DNA from: Gammaproteobacteria bacterium 39-13 | GTDB taxonomy: Bacteria > Pseudomonadota > Gammaproteobacteria > Berkiellales > Berkiellaceae | Direction: 5' to 3' | Assembly (NCBI GenBank): GCA_001898235.1 | Contig: MKTN01000016.1 | Location: 106,337 to 144,270 of the forward strand | DNA: 37,934 bases | Shown: positions 34,403-37,934 of the stretch, piece by piece | Numbering within the stretch: position 1 is the first letter of the stretch | How the letters are laid out: each line of letters starts with the position of its first letter | The notes under the pieces: model-generated | Databases searched by the model: none | Told to the model about the DNA's origin: nothing | Seen by the model: the letters and a program-made list of their open reading frames with translations, nothing else | Program-made: the position numbers and the translations under genes

Positions 34403-36643
34403 TCATTTGACAAATCTGATTAATGTATTCAAAGAAGGATCATAATCTTGCAGAATTGTTTGACCATTCGTTTTAAATCCAAATTTCTCAAGGTACTGGA
34501 TCCAATATGCTAAAGAGTTAAAATGTCTTAGTTCCTTTTGATTGTTTTCCCAGCTAATTCCTAATCCTGCATTAAAAACTGCATGAACAAGCGAGACAAA
34601 GGCATGCATTTGTGGTGTTTTAACATCATGATCGCGCAGAATCAGTGAACCACCTGGTTTTAAAATGCGATAGAGTGATTGCACAAAGCTGGCAAGTTTT
34701 TCTGGAGGGCAGTGATGTAACCCGATGTAGCAAATAATTAACTCGATAGATTCACTCTTAATTTGATTTTCGGTAATTTCATGATAATTATTGAAAGGAA
34801 TAAATTGGCCATATTTCGTAAGACTACCGCGCTCTGCAATATCGACGGGTGAGAAATTGGGTGCCACATCATGAATAAAATATAGTTTTGAAATATCATA
34901 ATGCTTTTTGAGCTGGCTAGCGTAACGTCCTGTTGAGCCAATCTCAACAAAACCGTCAATCGGCTTATCATTCGGAAGTAATTGAAGCGTTTCTTTAGCC
35001 ATTTCTTTTTTTTGTGCAAAAAGTGCTGGAAGTGCATATCTAAGTTCACTCAAAAAAGGTTTTATTTTAGGTAGTTCCTCTTGAATGGCAGCATAGATTT
35101 TCTGATCGGTATCATGTTTCATTGTTTGCTGATAGATAAGAAGATGAAAGGGGTTTTCAGGAAAAATATTATATATGTTCTGTAAGAACAAATAAAAATT
35201 ATCACGTGATTGCGTATTGCAGAAAACTTCTTTAAATTCTGAAGCGTTGAGTTCTTGTGGTTGTTGTTTTTCTTGACGATAATAGCTATCCAAAAGTTTG
35301 TTTCTAAAGGTATTGTTAGGATCAAGTTTTTGTTTGAGTTTAAAATATTCGCGTGCTCTAGGATATGCCTTAAGAAATTGCTCATAAGTTGCATGAGGTT
35401 GATAAGGTAAATAATACCTGCCTCCACAAGAAAGTGCTGCATTAATAAGTTCTCGCGTCCAGATGGGGACTTTATTTTTATCAAGTTCATTAACGCGCTC
35501 TTTATAATACATCACAAAAGCGAACACTTCACTGCTGGCCCAGCTTAATAGCGTCCCAGGATCTTGTATTGCATGTCGAATAGAAATATTAAGCACATTG
35601 ACGCGATAACGTTGAAGAATTTTGCCAATTTTTTTGATAAAGCTCGCGACTTCATTGACTGGGACAAAATATTCTTGCAGCACGTAGGTGCTGTTTTTTC
35701 GTGAGTGAGGCTCAAGCTCTTTAACATCATAGCTTGCCTCATAATTACGCCAAACAACTTTTTTAAATAAATAAAATATTGGATCAACATAAAGTTGTCT
35801 ACGCCACTTGCCAGAGTAGGTTTCAGATACTGTCCAAATAAAATATTTTTGCAAAGAATAAGACTTGTCTGCAGGAATGAGTCTTTGTTCAACCGTCACA
35901 GGTTCATAAGTTTGAAACCAGGTGATGAGTCGAGCTTTTTGATATTGCGGCGGATAAATGTCTGCGTTATGAAATATAGCGCGATTTTTACTATCTCGAA
36001 TGTTTTTTGAAAAATAATCGTAATATTGATCAATATTTAAAACGGTATTATGCCTTGTTACTTTGATGTTATCTGTTAACTGCAGGGTGGCCTCAACAAT
36101 AATCCCCAATCCGCCATATCCACCAATTGCGCCATAAAAGATTTCGCTATTGATATGAGGACTTGCTTCAATTTCTTCACCATTAGCTAAAATAATTTTG
36201 ATAGATAGTACTGATAAAACAAGAGGCCCCAGCCCTATATAGCGCCCATGAGCATTAACACTTAAAGAACCACCAACGGTAAAATTTGCATACGTTTGCA
36301 TGATTTTGACAGAGAGATCATGTGGGTCAATATATTCTTGAATTTCACGCCATGTACAGCCTGGTTGGACAGTAATCGTTTTTGCATTTTTATCAAACTG
36401 AAGTATTCTGTTCATATTTCGCATATCAAGATGCAATCCATTTTCACAAGCGGTTTGGCCACCCATGCTAAATCGCCCACCGCCTATGCAAATAGGTTCT
36501 CCGTGAAGGGTTTTAACAATTTGCTGAATTTCTTCAGTGCTTTGTGGCGTAAGTATGCTTTTAACGCTAATGGGGTTTAATTGCGTAATATCGTTAACGA
36601 TGTCACAACTTGCGTCTTTTTCACCAGCTGTTTCAAAAACCAT
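34403..36643 (-). CDS. FAD-linked oxidase fused to a SAM-dependent methyltransferase
   Basis: A 746-residue two-domain protein. Residues about 20-460 are an FAD-linked oxidase of the aldonolactone-oxidase/VAO type: ICIGGGRFSMGGQ (about 51-62) and NFTVGGSLSVNAHGR (about 120-134) bind FAD, and KLDPNNTFRNKLL is the C-terminal motif. Residues about 560-746 are a class I methyltransferase with VEIGSTGR (566-573) for SAM and LKPGGSLILRD. The PP-loop has no His, so FAD is probably bound without a His bond there. ATG 36643 has AGG seven bases upstream; an in-frame ATG at 36730 would add a hydrophobic 29-residue extension. The fusion suggests sequential oxidation and methylation of one substrate, which is unknown. 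Confidence 0.82.
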   Translation of the reverse strand: MVFETAGEKDASCDIVNDITQLNPISVKSILTPQSTEEIQQIVKTLHGEPICIGGGRFSMGGQTACENGLHLDMRNMNRILQFDKNAKTITVQPGCTWREIQEYIDPHDLSVKIMQTYANFTVGGSLSVNAHGRYIGLGPLVLSVLSIKIILANGEEIEASPHINSEIFYGAIGGYGGLGIIVEATLQLTDNIKVTRHNTVLNIDQYYDYFSKNIRDSKNRAIFHNADIYPPQYQKARLITWFQTYEPVTVEQRLIPADKSYSLQKYFIWTVSETYSGKWRRQLYVDPIFYLFKKVVWRNYEASYDVKELEPHSRKNSTYVLQEYFVPVNEVASFIKKIGKILQRYRVNVLNISIRHAIQDPGTLLSWASSEVFAFVMYYKERVNELDKNKVPIWTRELINAALSCGGRYYLPYQPHATYEQFLKAYPRAREYFKLKQKLDPNNTFRNKLLDSYYRQEKQQPQELNASEFKEVFCNTQSRDNFYLFLQNIYNIFPENPFHLLIYQQTMKHDTDQKIYAAIQEELPKIKPFLSELRYALPALFAQKKEMAKETLQLLPNDKPIDGFVEIGSTGRYASQLKKHYDISKLYFIHDVAPNFSPVDIAERGSLTKYGQFIPFNNYHEITENQIKSESIELIICYIGLHHCPPEKLASFVQSLYRILKPGGSLILRDHDVKTPQMHAFVSLVHAVFNAGLGISWENNQKELRHFNSLAYWIQYLEKFGFKTNGQTILQDYDPSLNTLIRFVK

Positions 36644-36814
36644 TGTTAACCTGCATATACATATAAATGTGCAAAAAGGGATAGTAAATGAGTATAGTCT
36701 CTTCAATAGGTTTTCGACGTTGTTAATCATTATTTTTTATATATTTTTATATACACATCAGACGTTTTAGATATCGAAATTTTTTTGCATTTACTATAAG
36801 ACATTATTTCTAGC

Positions 36815-36820
36815 TATAAT
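36815..36820 (+). promoter_or_regulatory. candidate -10 element of the gene at 36850
   Basis: A perfect TATAAT lies 30 bases upstream of the ATG. No good -35 is seen at the usual distance. The gap to the divergent FAD gene is AT-rich. Confidence 0.4.
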
Positions 36821-36849
36821 GGTTAAAAGCACTCGGTTTAAGTATAAAA

Positions 36850-37908
36850 ATGATGAGAATTATTAAAAAAATTTTTAAATTAATTGCAGTATTGGTAGGT
36901 ATTATTTTATTGATACCCCTGTCTGCCTCGATTTATATCTTTACAGATATTTGGGGCTGTTCTCATGTTGTTTCTAATGAGATGGCCGCAGAAAAAGTGA
37001 ATCAGCCAGAAATGCTAGAAAAAGCCAAGACAGAGCAGGCTAAAATACCTCAATACCATCGTCCGGAAGAAAGCACATTTCTGACTTTCCCAGAATGGGA
37101 AATTGTATACCTTTCGCAAGAATATGCTCATGTTTTAGATAAAAATCTGCCAAGTGATTATCCCTATTTTTCTTCTATTTCTCAATTTTGGAAAGGATAT
37201 TGCCATGCTAATGCCTTATCTGAAAAATATCCTTTTAATGTTGAAAATCATGTGATGATTATGGTAATTGGCACTAGCATCACAGTCGAATACCTTATAA
37301 AAGGATTATATGAAAACACCTTAGGACGCTTTAGTGAATGGACTAGCGATAACAAACAAGTGCCTGAGGATATTTACGCACATAAAGTGGCTAGTGATTA
37401 TGCAGCGTTAATTCCTTTGCATCCATGGTATGAGTTTTCCTTTTGGAATAGTTTAAAAGGTCTTTGGAGTGAAACAACCTTGTGGGGTGATAATGCTTTT
37501 AGAAAATGGGAAAGAAAAATTATTTTGAGTATGGAATATAGCTTTAAAGCCTTTTATGCCTGGGTGATTGAAAAAAGTACGCATGCTACTTTTGGTGTCG
37601 CACAAATGAATACAATGGCTTGGGTCCATCATTTTGATGGTAAGCAAGCCAACCAATCCGAAATCAAATCTTTAGTGAAAATAGCAGATGGATCTTATTT
37701 GATTTCACTACCTCGTTACCAACCGTTTACAGCTGAGACCATAGCGCTTGTGAATAAGGGAGTAGAATTTTACGATATAGCTGGAAATCAAATAATTATG
37801 TTGTCTGCTATTGTGCCTAAAGATGCTGCTTTAGAAAAAGGACAAATTGCGTTTGCCTTTCCTATATTAGTAGATCCAAAATTTACGCGTGTTGCCATTA
37901 TCAGGTAA
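36850..37908 (+). CDS. membrane-anchored hypothetical protein
   Basis: A 352-residue protein with a basic start and one hydrophobic helix (IAVLVGIILLIPLSASIYIF, about 12-31); the remainder should be periplasmic. The body has conserved-looking motifs (TFLTFPEWEIVYLSQEYA, NVENHVMIMVIGTSITVEY, GVAQMNTMAWVHHF), but I recognise no family. It is divergent from the FAD-oxidase/methyltransferase gene and could work with it. Two adjacent ATGs (36850, 36853) are possible starts. The stop is at 37906-37908, just before the window end. Confidence 0.7.
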   Translation: MMRIIKKIFKLIAVLVGIILLIPLSASIYIFTDIWGCSHVVSNEMAAEKVNQPEMLEKAKTEQAKIPQYHRPEESTFLTFPEWEIVYLSQEYAHVLDKNLPSDYPYFSSISQFWKGYCHANALSEKYPFNVENHVMIMVIGTSITVEYLIKGLYENTLGRFSEWTSDNKQVPEDIYAHKVASDYAALIPLHPWYEFSFWNSLKGLWSETTLWGDNAFRKWERKIILSMEYSFKAFYAWVIEKSTHATFGVAQMNTMAWVHHFDGKQANQSEIKSLVKIADGSYLISLPRYQPFTAETIALVNKGVEFYDIAGNQIIMLSAIVPKDAALEKGQIAFAFPILVDPKFTRVAIIR

Positions 37909-37934
37909 TCCCCCCATTTATAGCAGTATCTAAA

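Noticed and set aside
1-37934. CRISPR array, tRNA, rRNA or intact insertion sequence
   Set aside because: No regularly spaced direct repeats, no tRNA-like cloverleaf and no transposase frame were recognised.

Overview
The window (about 38 kb, AT-rich) looks like the chromosome of a gammaproteobacterium that lives inside eukaryotic cells. The housekeeping genes are ordinary gammaproteobacterial types: RhlE helicase, YgiD dioxygenase, cyanide-insensitive-type cytochrome bd, TerC/Alx. Between them lie single genes with eukaryotic-style domains: an F-box plus leucine-rich repeats, a Ser/Thr kinase, a divergent kinase-like protein, a TPR protein, a patatin phospholipase and a near-canonical bZIP domain. 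This mixture is typical of Legionellales and related amoeba-associated bacteria. A 'Candidatus Berkiella'-type intranuclear organism would fit, but that placement is inference. No secretion-system genes, rRNA, tRNA, CRISPR or intact insertion sequences were seen.

Layout. 1-552: partial LysE-type exporter. 704-5793: effector-like block with a coiled-coil protein, a kinase-like protein and, divergent from it, an 816-residue kinase. 6144-9714: cytochrome bd operon cydA-cydB plus a 44-residue DUF2474-like subunit on the minus strand, with a divergent HTH regulator carrying C-terminal cysteines and a small partner gene. 9997-15836: a lipid-modification cluster. On the minus strand are an FAD amine-oxidase-like protein, DUF1365, a CFA-synthase-like methyltransferase, DUF2878 and DUF1295, with overlapping ends; SDR and DUF2177 genes are divergent on the plus strand. 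Clusters of this composition are known in other proteobacteria and are linked to unsaturated fatty acid modification and photo-oxidative stress. 15903-18521: TerC and a DUF218-like protein around a 744-base non-coding stretch. 18701-19024: a small protein with a bacteriocin-type double-glycine-like leader. 19324-22713: YgiD, the bZIP protein, RhlE and a DUF6869 protein. 22918-31855: mixed accessory genes, including an F-box/LRR protein, two small secreted proteins, an M48 protease, a duplicated cysteine-rich secreted protein, an APH-like phosphotransferase, membrane proteins and a TPR protein. 32012-37908: a frameshifted flavin reductase, a patatin phospholipase, a small membrane protein, an FAD-oxidase/methyltransferase fusion and a divergent membrane-anchored protein.

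Functional picture. The respiratory operon, its adjacent regulator and the lipid cluster suggest adaptation to low or variable oxygen and oxidative damage. The kinase, F-box, TPR, patatin and bZIP genes are the best candidates for proteins that act on a eukaryotic host. The bZIP protein at 20189-21022 is the most striking: invariant Asn and Arg at the right spacing, first zipper Leu ten residues after the Arg, and three regular Leu heptads. It suggests a bacterial protein built to bind DNA as a eukaryotic transcription factor would. All functional statements rest on reading motifs by eye; no database search was possible.
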